Under the pieces are notes generated by a model, which was given only the letters and a program-made list of their open reading frames with translations, made no database searches and was not told the DNA's origin. This document shows positions 43,096-50,598 of a DNA stretch of 64,000 nt, one piece after another; the first letter of the stretch is position 1; every line of letters begins with the position of its first letter. The DNA comes from Actinospineispora spinosispora DSM 44797 (GTDB lineage Bacteria; Actinomycetota; Actinomycetes; Mycobacteriales; Pseudonocardiaceae). Made by a program: the position numbers and the translations under genes. The DNA is taken from assembly GCF_000429025.1 (NCBI RefSeq), contig NZ_KE386833.1:262582-326581 (forward strand), read 5' to 3'.

Positions 43096-44217
43096 ATGAG
43101 CGTCCCCGCCGAACTGCTCGCCGCGCGTCTGCGCCGAGCATCAGAAGAAGCCGCGCGCCAGAACGTCGACCTGATGGTCGTCACACCCGGCACCGACTTT
43201 CGGTACCTGATCGGCAGCGAGGCCAGCACCCACGAACGGTTGACCTGCCTGGTGCTCGCGGCCGCGGGGCACCGAGCGCCGCCCGCACTGGTCGTCCCGA
43301 AGCTCGAGGCCCCCGGCCTGGCGCAGCTGCCGCTGGACGAGCTCGGCATCGAGGTCGTGACCTGGACCGACGGCGACGACCCCTACCTGCTGGTGAGTGA
43401 CCTCGCCGGGGTCCCGACGAAGGTCGCCGTCGCCGACTCGATGCCGGCCTCGCACGTGTTCGGGCTGCGCGACCGGCTCCCCGGCGTCTCGCTCGGGCTC
43501 GCCGGCGGGGTGCTCGCCGAGCTGCGGATGCGCAAGGACGCCGCCGAGGTGTCCGAGCTGCGCAGAGCCGCCGAGGCGATCGACCGCGTGCACGCGCGGA
43601 TGGGCGAGTTCCTCAAGGCCGGGCGGACCGAGGCTCAGGTCGGCGCCGACATCACCGACGCGATCGTCGCGGAGGGCCACACCGAGGCCGCGTTCGTCAT
43701 CGTCGGCTCGGGCCCCAACGGCGCAAGCCCGCACCACGACCTGTCCGACCGGGTGATCGAAGCCGGCGACGTCGTGGTGATCGACATCGGTGGCCCGATC
43801 CTCAGCGGCTACAACTCCGACTCCACCCGTACCTACGCGGTCGGCGGCGAACCGGCCGAGGACATCCGACGCACCTACGCCGTGCTGCAGGAGGCGCAGG
43901 AAGCCGCGTGCCGCGCGGTCCGTCCCGGGGTGACCGCCGAATCCGTCGACGCCGCGGCGCGGGAGATCATCGCCTCGGCGGGCTTCGGAGAGCAGTTCGT
44001 GCACCGGACCGGACACGGCATCGGACTCGACGTGCACGAGGAGCCCTACATCGTCGGCGGCAACGAACTGACCCTCGTTCCCGGTATGGCATTCAGCGTG
44101 GAGCCCGGCATCTATCTCGAAGGACAGTGGGGCGCGCGGATCGAGGACATCGTCGTCGTGACCGAGTCCGGCGGCGAGCGCCTGAACGCCCGGCCTCGTG
44201 ACCTGGTGGTTTTGTAG
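43096..44217 (+). CDS. Xaa-Pro aminopeptidase/dipeptidase, M24 family
   Basis: 373 aa pita-bread metallopeptidase. The N-terminal creatinase-type domain is residues 1-130. Metal ligands of the C-terminal domain are visible in VVIDIGGPILSGYNSDSTRTYAVG (two Asp), HRTGHGIGLDVHE (His), FSVEPGIYLEGQWGARIEDIVVV (two Glu). It cleaves peptides with proline in second position, in the cytoplasm (no signal). It matches M. tuberculosis pepE (Rv2089c). TAAGGT lies 8 nt before the ATG, but AAGGTGA could equally be its ribosome site. Confidence 0.92.
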   Translation: MSVPAELLAARLRRASEEAARQNVDLMVVTPGTDFRYLIGSEASTHERLTCLVLAAAGHRAPPALVVPKLEAPGLAQLPLDELGIEVVTWTDGDDPYLLVSDLAGVPTKVAVADSMPASHVFGLRDRLPGVSLGLAGGVLAELRMRKDAAEVSELRRAAEAIDRVHARMGEFLKAGRTEAQVGADITDAIVAEGHTEAAFVIVGSGPNGASPHHDLSDRVIEAGDVVVIDIGGPILSGYNSDSTRTYAVGGEPAEDIRRTYAVLQEAQEAACRAVRPGVTAESVDAAAREIIASAGFGEQFVHRTGHGIGLDVHEEPYIVGGNELTLVPGMAFSVEPGIYLEGQWGARIEDIVVVTESGGERLNARPRDLVVL

Positions 44218-44262
44218 CTGGCTGTGGTTGGGCCAGCTGTGGCTGGGTTGGCTGTGGCTGGG

Positions 44263-44938
44263 CTGGGTAGCTCGGGCTGTGGGGTTTAGCGCTGGGTGAA
44301 GGTGCAGGCTGTATTGGTTGGCCTGTTTCGCGCGCCATCGTTCCCGGAAGGCCCTTCGGGCCGACCGGGAACGATCCAGGCGGCTCGCCTGACGGCTCGC
44401 TGCCTGGGGTTTTTCCTCGCGGGCCCCCATACCCTTCGGGCATGGGGACCCACTCGGAAAAATGTCGCCTTCGGCGACGCGCGCGCTTGTGGTCACCCTG
44501 AGAGCCGCCACTCATGCACTACCCGCCTGCGGCGGAACCCCTCCGGGAGCCTCTGCGGGGCCACCCGTGAACGCGCGTTCGCCATAAGAAGCCGTGAGTG
44601 TTTTGGGTTGCCCTGGCAACCCAAAACACTCACGGCTCCTTGCCGCCTGCGCATGTACATGTGTCTGTGAAGCCGGCTCCGCGAGTCTCCGAAGGAGTTC
44701 CGGCGAAGGCCGGGCAGTGAATGTCAGCAACCACATCGCCCAGCTGCCAGGGCGGCTCCCCAGGGTGGCCACAAGCGCGCGCCCGGGCGAGTCCTCGAGC
44801 CTTTTTTTCTGGGAGTACCCCAGCGAGCGTTTACGCGAGCCGGGGTGGTCACAGAAAAATACCGCGCGCGAAACAGGCCCAAGCAATACAGCCTGCACCT
44901 CCACCCACCGCTAGAGCCCCACAGCCCGAGCTACCCAG
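44263..44938. repeat. 676-bp imperfect palindrome filling a 741-bp gene-free gap
   Basis: The gap 44218-44958 contains no credible gene. Outer arms 44263-44335 and 44864-44938 are inverted copies, about 69 of 75 positions identical (both contain GTGCAGGCTGTATTG). Middle arms 44479-44509 and 44751-44782 match at about 29 of 32. The centre is a perfect 23-bp stem (44590-44612/44615-44637). Between the arms are small side hairpins with TTC or GAA loops, for example at 44337-44375 (11-bp stem), 44425-44447, 44464-44478 and 44524-44536. Left of it (44220-44262) are tandem variants of GCTGTGGCTGGG. A transcript of either strand would fold into one long branched rod. Confidence 0.8.
44590..44637. 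terminator. central hairpin of the giant palindrome (CGTGAGTG family)
   Basis: Perfect 23-bp stem, AGCCGTGAGTGTTTTGGG... on the left, with a 2-nt loop (CT). It carries the same CGTGAGTG end as the smaller hairpins in the window, linking the large structure to that family. On its own it would be an ordinary terminator between the peptidase gene (+) and the secreted-protein gene (-). Confidence 0.7.
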
Positions 44939-44958
44939 GCCAACCACCCCAGCTCCAC

Positions 44959-45327
44959 CTACAAGAACGGGTTGATGCCCTTCCGCAGCAGGTGCGTCAC
45001 GGTGAACTGGTCGCAGTCCTGCTTGATGTAGCCCTGCTTGCAGCCGTTGCGGTACTGCTGTTCGCCGCTGGTCATCGGGCGGGCCAGCGTGCGGTGGTGG
45101 CGCTGCTTGCGGTGGTGGCGGGAGGCGTCTTCCGACGAGTCGTCCGAGTTGTGGCCGAGGTGTGCGGGGGTGGTCCCGGTGCTGAGGTCCGAGTCGGTGG
45201 TCGCCGGCGCTGCCGAGGCGAGCGCGGGGGAGATCATCGACGCGCCGAGTGCCACGCCGGTGACTGCTGCGCCGGTCAGAGTCGTGAGGGCGCGGGAGGG
45301 AGCTGAGGGAGCGCGGTGCCGTGGCAT
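44959..45327 (-). CDS. small secreted protein with two conserved cysteines
   Basis: 122 aa from ATG 45327. Signal peptide with basic N-terminus and hydrophobic core (LTTLTGAAVTGVALGASMISPALASA), probable cleavage after ALASA. The middle is His/Arg/Ser-rich and disordered; the C-terminus EQQYRNGCKQGYIKQDCDQFTVTHLLRKGINPFL looks folded, with Cys pairs likely in a disulfide. No named family known to me. Its stop abuts the giant palindrome. Confidence 0.7.
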   Translation of the reverse strand: MPRHRAPSAPSRALTTLTGAAVTGVALGASMISPALASAAPATTDSDLSTGTTPAHLGHNSDDSSEDASRHHRKQRHHRTLARPMTSGEQQYRNGCKQGYIKQDCDQFTVTHLLRKGINPFL

Positions 45328-45513
45328 CGGTACCGACCTTCTTCCGTGTGTCCATCGAGGTCTGCAACGTGCGTGACGCTCAGTACCCGGCCTGTCACGG
45401 CATGAAACCCCGTGGGGAGATTTGCGTCCACCGGTAGGTGAGTTCGTCGCGCGCGACCCCAGGTGTGCGGCACAATGTGACATCGGACACATCGACAAGC
45501 GGAGGTGTGCACC

Positions 45514-45750
45514 ATGAGTCGGCCATCACCGAGGTTACTGGCGCAGGTCCTGGCGGGTCTGACGTTCCCTGCCGACCGATGGCAGGTGCTGGCGCATGTC
45601 GATCACTACGGGCCGGACCGGGGCACGCGGCACCTCTTCTGGCAGCTGCCGGAGCGGTCGTACGTCTCGATCGGTGCGGTGCTCACGGCGCTGGGGGCCC
45701 TGGACGGGCCGCGAGAGCCGGGCAGTACGCCGGACGCCGTGGCGAGGTGA
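45514..45750 (+). CDS. DUF2795-like small protein
   Basis: 78 aa from ATG 45514, GGAGG 8 nt upstream. LAGLTFPADRWQVLAHVDHYGPDRGTRHLFWQLPERSYVSIGAVLTALG follows the DUF2795 pattern (hydrophobic-FP-x2-K/R-...-LP-x2-Y-x-S/T-x2-V). These are single-domain actinobacterial proteins of unknown function, sometimes found near membrane or stress genes. It stops 21 bp from the end of the opposing cyclase gene. Confidence 0.72.
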   Translation: MSRPSPRLLAQVLAGLTFPADRWQVLAHVDHYGPDRGTRHLFWQLPERSYVSIGAVLTALGALDGPREPGSTPDAVAR

Positions 45751-45771
45751 TCAGGCGGCGTCCTCAAAGGT

Positions 45772-46893
45772 TCAGCGGTTCTCGGCCGGAGGGCGGCGCA
45801 GTCCCCAGGGGTGCAGTCGGGGATAGCCGCGTTCGACGATCGGACGGCGCAGCCTCAGCGCGAACCGGTCGTCGCCCTCGAGCGCGGAGGCGAGCTCTTC
45901 GGAGACCAGGATCCGGCCGGGGCGGGAGTGGGTGCAGAGACGGGCGGCGTTGTCGACCACCTCGCCGTAGATGTCGCCCAGCCTGGTCAGGACGGGGCCG
46001 AATGCCAGGCCGGTGCGCAGCTCGGGCAGGGACGTGGCCTCGGCGGTGCGTTCCAGCAGGTGCAGGGCGATCTCGGCGGCCTCGTCGGGGCGGTCGGTCA
46101 CGAAGAGCACCGCGTCACCGACGGTCTTGACGATGCGGCCTCCTCCGTCCGCGATCACGTCGGAGGTGATGCCGTGGAACAGCTCGACCAGCTCGACCAG
46201 CTGGGTCGCCGTCAACCGACGCGCGGTGCGGGTGAATCCGACGAGATCTGTGGAGCCGACCACCAGGGTCCGGACGTCGGACTCACTGGGGGCGTTCGCC
46301 AGCAGTCTGCCCGCCGCGACCGCCAGATGTCGGCGCCAGACGTATTCCTGCAGTTTGGACAGGGCAGGTAGCAGCCGTTCCAGGTCGGTCGTCCAGTGTG
46401 GCGCGCCCTCCGGCCGGTTGGACAGAACCTGGAAGAACAGCTCCACCTGCCATTCGGCCAGGCCGGACATGGCCTGTGCGATGGAGCGGGTCACCGCGAC
46501 CTGCAGGTCGGCGGAGATCAGGCCGGTCGCCCTGAGCTGTTCGAGGCGTTCGACGGCCTGCACGTCGTTGTCGGTGAACACCACGTCGTCGCTCTCGACG
46601 TCGGCGAACCCCAGCGAGTGCCACAGCCGCAGCGTCCTCGACCGTTCGATGCCGGTGAGCGCACGTAGCTGGCGAGGGGTGTAGCGGCGGGGCGCCTGCA
46701 GGAGCAGCTCCTCGACCTGCAGCGCGAACGAGCGTTCCGCCTTCTCGGTTGGGCCGGCGGCGGTGTCGGCCGCATCGTCGTCGAGCGGTCCGGTCGCATC
46801 GGCGGAATCCTCGGCCCGGCCGGTCAGTGAATGATCGTGGCGCACCCTGCGCAGAGCTGACCGCCAGCCCGACCGGTTCTCGGCGGCCGTCAT
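45772..46893 (-). CDS. class III adenylate cyclase-like protein with N-terminal regulatory domain
   Basis: 373 aa from the ATG at 46893 (GGAGG four nt upstream); an ATG at 46917 is also in frame. A disordered head is followed by a helical domain (~55-205: LLLQAPRRYTPRQLRALTGIERS) like the pH-sensing regulatory domain of Rv1264, then the cyclase domain (~215-365). Metal Asp residues are in VVGSTDLVGFTR and IVKTVGDAVLF, whose Lys also selects adenine. The transition-state Asn of the usual VNxAAR motif is replaced: here it reads VVDNAARL. Arg is kept. Activity may be altered. Confidence 0.85.
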   Translation of the reverse strand: MTAAENRSGWRSALRRVRHDHSLTGRAEDSADATGPLDDDAADTAAGPTEKAERSFALQVEELLLQAPRRYTPRQLRALTGIERSRTLRLWHSLGFADVESDDVVFTDNDVQAVERLEQLRATGLISADLQVAVTRSIAQAMSGLAEWQVELFFQVLSNRPEGAPHWTTDLERLLPALSKLQEYVWRRHLAVAAGRLLANAPSESDVRTLVVGSTDLVGFTRTARRLTATQLVELVELFHGITSDVIADGGGRIVKTVGDAVLFVTDRPDEAAEIALHLLERTAEATSLPELRTGLAFGPVLTRLGDIYGEVVDNAARLCTHSRPGRILVSEELASALEGDDRFALRLRRPIVERGYPRLHPWGLRRPPAENR

Positions 46894-47095
46894 TTTGCCT
46901 CCGGTGTGCTCGGACATCGGCGGCTGCCGGTGTCGCGTCCCTGTCTATCGTCGTCGACCCGGTTGATCAAGCTGAGCCGGGTGGTACCGGGTGGTCTCCC
47001 AGTGTTGGGCCCGAGTACAGCCATTGCGTCGACGCAGGCAACCTTCGCCTTCTATCGATTGATCCATCATCAGCGACCAGGGAAGTCGAGGACCG

Positions 47096-48235
47096 ATGGG
47101 TCTGTTCGTCAGCGGTGGAACGGCACGCATTCTGGTGATCTCCGGGAGCGTTGGCGCCGGTCACGACGGCGCCGCCGACGAGTTGATAGCGCGGCTGGAG
47201 GCGCACGGCGTTCAGGCCGAGCGTCGCGACTATCTGGATGCGGTGCCGAGGTTGGCCCGGCTGGTGCTGCGGGACGGCTACTCGCTCAGCGTCGGATACG
47301 CGCCGTGGCTGTTCGAGTGGCTGTTCGTCAGCCTCGAGTCCAGTAACTGGGTGCAGCGACTGACCCTGGGGCTGTGTCGCATGGCGCGCCGGCACGTGCG
47401 GCGCTGGGCGCGCGGCTACCCGGTGGTGGTCTCGACCTACCCGCTGGCCAGCCAGACGCTGGGTCAGCTGCGTGCACTGGGGCGCCTCGACGCCACGACG
47501 GTCACCTTCCTGACCGACCCGGCCGTGCACCGCATGTGGGTGCACCCCGAGGTCGATCATCACCTCACGGTCACCGAGGCCACGTCGCGGATGGGCCGGT
47601 TGATGTACCGGACGCCGATGCAGCCGGTCGGCGGGCTGGTGTCGGCCCGGTTCGGGACCGGCGAGTCGCTCTGCCCGGATCGGCGTCGTGAGCTGCGCGC
47701 CGAGCTGGGCCTGCGTGACGACCGCCCGGTGGCACTGGTCGTGGCCGGGTCGCTCGGTTTGGGCGACGTCCCGGATGCGGTGCGGGAGATCGCCGGCACC
47801 GGTGCGGCGCAGGTGCTGGTGCTGTGCGGTCGCAACGGCAAGCTGCGTGCCGAGTTCGACGGGGACGACGACGTGATCGCGCTGGGCTGGCGCGACGACG
47901 TGCCGGCGCTGATGGAGCTGGCCGACGTGCTGGTCCACAACGCGGGTGGACTCACCCTGACCGAGGCGTTGACCGCCGGGCTCCCGGCGGTGACCTTCCG
48001 CCCGATCCCCGGGCACGGCGCCGCGAACGCGGCGACGCTGGCGGAAGCCGGTCTCGCGCCGTGGCCCAAGGACGTCGGCGAGCTGAGCGAGGTGCTGCGC
48101 GAGCACGCCCGGCTGCGCCGCGATCCCAGTGTCGTGGTCAGGAACCCGGACGCGGCCCGCGTGGTGCTCGACCTGCTCGCCGGGGACGATCCGGCCGGTG
48201 GCGGTCCCGCTGACGCCGCGCGACGCACGGCCTGA
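47096..48235 (+). CDS. GT-B glycosyltransferase, MGDG-synthase/MurG-like
   Basis: 379 aa. The N-terminal half opens RILVISGSVGAGHDGAADELIARL, the Gly-rich loop of the diacylglycerol glucosyl/galactosyltransferase family; the C-terminal donor half has VALVVAGSLGLGDVPDAV, LGWRDDVPALMELADVLVHNAGGLTLTEAL and AGLPAVTFRPIPGHGAAN, a GT28-type nucleotide-sugar site. It probably glycosylates a lipid at the inner membrane face. The acceptor is not deducible. A DMT transporter follows 36 bp downstream and may move the product or substrate. Confidence 0.82.
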   Translation: MGLFVSGGTARILVISGSVGAGHDGAADELIARLEAHGVQAERRDYLDAVPRLARLVLRDGYSLSVGYAPWLFEWLFVSLESSNWVQRLTLGLCRMARRHVRRWARGYPVVVSTYPLASQTLGQLRALGRLDATTVTFLTDPAVHRMWVHPEVDHHLTVTEATSRMGRLMYRTPMQPVGGLVSARFGTGESLCPDRRRELRAELGLRDDRPVALVVAGSLGLGDVPDAVREIAGTGAAQVLVLCGRNGKLRAEFDGDDDVIALGWRDDVPALMELADVLVHNAGGLTLTEALTAGLPAVTFRPIPGHGAANAATLAEAGLAPWPKDVGELSEVLREHARLRRDPSVVVRNPDAARVVLDLLAGDDPAGGGPADAARRTA

Positions 48236-48271
48236 CCGCGTGTCCGCTCTCGCACCCCCGGTGGCCGCCTC

Positions 48272-49132
48272 ATGACGGTGACGGTGATCGTCTCGTTGTT
48301 CGCGGCGGCCTGCTTCGGGCTGGCCTCGGCGCTGCAGCACCTCAGCGCGTGGCGGGTGCGCCGGCGGTCACCCGTGGGCCTGCTCGTCGAGCTCGCGGGC
48401 AAGCGGACCTGGCTCGCCGGGATCGCCGCGCAGGCCACCGGGGTCGCGCTGCACCTCGTCGCGGTCAATCTCGGGCCACTGTCGATCGTGCAACCTGTGC
48501 TGACCGTGGGTCTCGTGGTGGCTCTCGGGCTGCAACGGTTGGCCGGACGCCCGATCAGCCCACGGTCGATGCGCGGGGCGGCCGTGGTGGTCCTCGGCCT
48601 CGCGGTGTTCCTCGCGGTCGCCCCCGACAGCCCGCCGGACCCGCCGGCCGGGGTCGAGCAGTGGGTGCCCGGGCTGCTGCTGGCGGGGATCGTGCTGACC
48701 GTGACGCTCATCGGTGGCCTGATCCGGTCGGGTGTCACCCGATGTCTGTGCTTCGGAGCGGCGGCCGGGGTGCTGATGGCGACGTCCGCCGCGCTGGCGA
48801 AGGCGTGGGGCGCGATCCTGCTGCTCGACGGTTTGACCGGGCTCGTCGGGAGCTGGCAGCTGTGGACAGCGGTCGCGTGTGGTGCGTGTGGCACGCTGCT
48901 GAGCCAGGCGGCGTTCCAGGCCGGGCCGCTCGGCGGATCGCTCGCGGTGATGATGGCGATCGATCCGGTCATCGGGGTGTGCCTCGGGGTCGTGGTGTTC
49001 GGTGAACCCTTCGCCACCGGGGACTCGATGGTGGTCCGGTTGCTCGGGCTCGGCCTGACATTGGTCGGCGTCGGGCTGTTGGCCACGTCGGCACGCACCA
49101 CGTCGTCAGGACGTCAGCTCAGCAACGTCTGA
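48272..49132 (+). CDS. DMT-superfamily (EamA-like) transporter
   Basis: 286 aa with about nine to ten hydrophobic helices and an internal repeat of two EamA-like halves. LSIVQPVLTVGLVVALGLQRL (first half) and GSLAVMMAIDPVIGVCLGVVVFGEP (second half) are the helix-turn signatures. Substrate unknown; actinobacterial members of this type often accompany lipid or cell-wall glycosyltransferases. Probably co-transcribed with the glycosyltransferase upstream. Confidence 0.83.
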   Translation: MTVTVIVSLFAAACFGLASALQHLSAWRVRRRSPVGLLVELAGKRTWLAGIAAQATGVALHLVAVNLGPLSIVQPVLTVGLVVALGLQRLAGRPISPRSMRGAAVVVLGLAVFLAVAPDSPPDPPAGVEQWVPGLLLAGIVLTVTLIGGLIRSGVTRCLCFGAAAGVLMATSAALAKAWGAILLLDGLTGLVGSWQLWTAVACGACGTLLSQAAFQAGPLGGSLAVMMAIDPVIGVCLGVVVFGEPFATGDSMVVRLLGLGLTLVGVGLLATSARTTSSGRQLSNV

Positions 49133-49210
49133 GAACGAGGGATAGCGGGCGGCGACAACGGGTAGTCGCTGGCCACGACATCCCCCATGCGTTGACCAGG
49201 GAGTACGGAC

Positions 49211-50524
49211 GTGTCTCGACCCCGAATAGTGATCGTCGGCGGCGGCTTCGCCGGCCACAACGCCGCCCGAGTCCTGCACGACTCGTTGGCGGACACGGCG
49301 GACATCGTGCTGATCAACCCCACCGACTACTTCCTGTACCTGCCGCTGCTGCCCGAGGTAGCGGCGGGAGTGCTGGACCCGAGACGGGTCTCGGTGTCTC
49401 TCTCGGCGACTCTGCCGGGCGTGCAGTGCGTGCTGGGCGAGGCCACGGCCGTCGACGTCGAGGGCAGGCGCGTGACCGTCCGAACCCCGGAGGACGACAC
49501 CGTCGATCTGTCCTACGATCGGTTGATCCTCGCGGCCGGCAGCGTGAACGCGTTGCTGCCGATTCCCGGCGTCACGCAGAACGCGCACGGCTTCCGGGGC
49601 GTGCCAGAGGCCGTCTACCTGCGCGACCACATCACCCGGCAGATCGAGCTGGCCGACCTCACGGACGACCCCGCCGAGCGGGACGCCCGTTGCACCTTCG
49701 TCGTCGTCGGCGCCGGGTACACCGGGACCGAGGTCGCGGCGCAGGGTCCGCTGCTGACCACTGCGTTGATCAGAAACCGGCCGAGACTGCACGGGCAGCG
49801 CGTCCGGTGGATGCTGTTGGACAAGGCGGGCAGGGTCCTCCCGGGGCTGGATCACCGGCTCGGCCGCACCGCCGACCGCGTGCTGCGCAGGCGCGGCGTC
49901 GAGGTGCTGACCGGGATGTCGATCAGCGAGGCGACGCCGGACGGTGTCACGCTGGAGACCGGCGAGGGTGTGCCGAGCCGGACGTTGGTGTGGTGCGTCG
50001 GTGTGCGGGCGGACCCCATCGCCGAGAGCCTGGGCCTGCCGACCACCAAGGGCCGCATCGACGTCGACGAGTACCTGGGCGTGCCCGGCCATCCCGAGCT
50101 GTTCGCGTGCGGCGACGCGGCGGCGGTGCCCGACCTGACCAGGCCGGGAGAGCTGACCGCGATGACCGCCCAGCACGCGGAACGCCAGGGCCGGCTGGTC
50201 GCGCACAACGTGGCCGCCTCGCTCGGTGAAGGCGACCGGAGTGCGTACCGCCATCACGACCTCGGCTTCGTGGTCGACCTGGGTGGCGTGTCGGCGGCCG
50301 CCAACCCGCTCGGCGTGCCGTTGTCCGGGCTGGCCGCGAAGGCGGTCACCCGCGGCTACCACCTGATGGCCATGCCCGGAAACCGCCTGCGGGTGGCGAC
50401 GGACTGGTTGCTGGATGCGGTCCAACGCCGCCAGAGCGTCCAGCTGGGGATGGTCCGTTCACCGGCCGTCCCCCTGGACTCCTCGGCCCCCGAGCTGGCG
50501 AAGTCCCCCCGCCCCCAGGACTGA
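49211..50524 (+). CDS. NDH-2-type NAD(P)/FAD-dependent oxidoreductase
   Basis: 437 aa, GTG with GGGAG 8 nt upstream. First Rossmann motif IVIVGGGFAGHNAARVL binds FAD, YDRLILAAGS follows, second Rossmann FVVVGAGYTGTEVAAQ binds NADH, and FACGDAAAVPD is the FAD ribityl motif. The C-terminal region with LSGLAAKAVTRGYHLMAMPG is the membrane-anchoring part of type II NADH dehydrogenases. It would feed NADH electrons to menaquinone without proton pumping. Could also be a related ferredoxin reductase. Confidence 0.85.
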   Translation: MSRPRIVIVGGGFAGHNAARVLHDSLADTADIVLINPTDYFLYLPLLPEVAAGVLDPRRVSVSLSATLPGVQCVLGEATAVDVEGRRVTVRTPEDDTVDLSYDRLILAAGSVNALLPIPGVTQNAHGFRGVPEAVYLRDHITRQIELADLTDDPAERDARCTFVVVGAGYTGTEVAAQGPLLTTALIRNRPRLHGQRVRWMLLDKAGRVLPGLDHRLGRTADRVLRRRGVEVLTGMSISEATPDGVTLETGEGVPSRTLVWCVGVRADPIAESLGLPTTKGRIDVDEYLGVPGHPELFACGDAAAVPDLTRPGELTAMTAQHAERQGRLVAHNVAASLGEGDRSAYRHHDLGFVVDLGGVSAAANPLGVPLSGLAAKAVTRGYHLMAMPGNRLRVATDWLLDAVQRRQSVQLGMVRSPAVPLDSSAPELAKSPRPQD

Positions 50525-50530
50525 GCGGCT

Positions 50531-50596
50531 CGCACAGAGCGAGCACACGCCGCACAGAGGCCGGAGCCTCTGTGCGGCGTGGAGACGGTCTGTGCG
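50531..50596. repeat. 66-bp intergenic hairpin, family B copy 3
   Basis: Outer CGCACAGA/TCTGTGCG, inner ACGCCGCACAGAGGC (50547-50561) paired with 50566-50580, loop CGGA. It starts 6 nt after the oxidoreductase stop and ends 2 nt before the symporter stop. The core is identical to copy 1. Confidence 0.8.
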
Positions 50597-50598
50597 GG

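Noticed and set aside
44218..44958. Short ORFs inside the giant palindrome
   Set aside because: They occur on both strands, cross the hairpin arms and have no ribosome sites or coding character.
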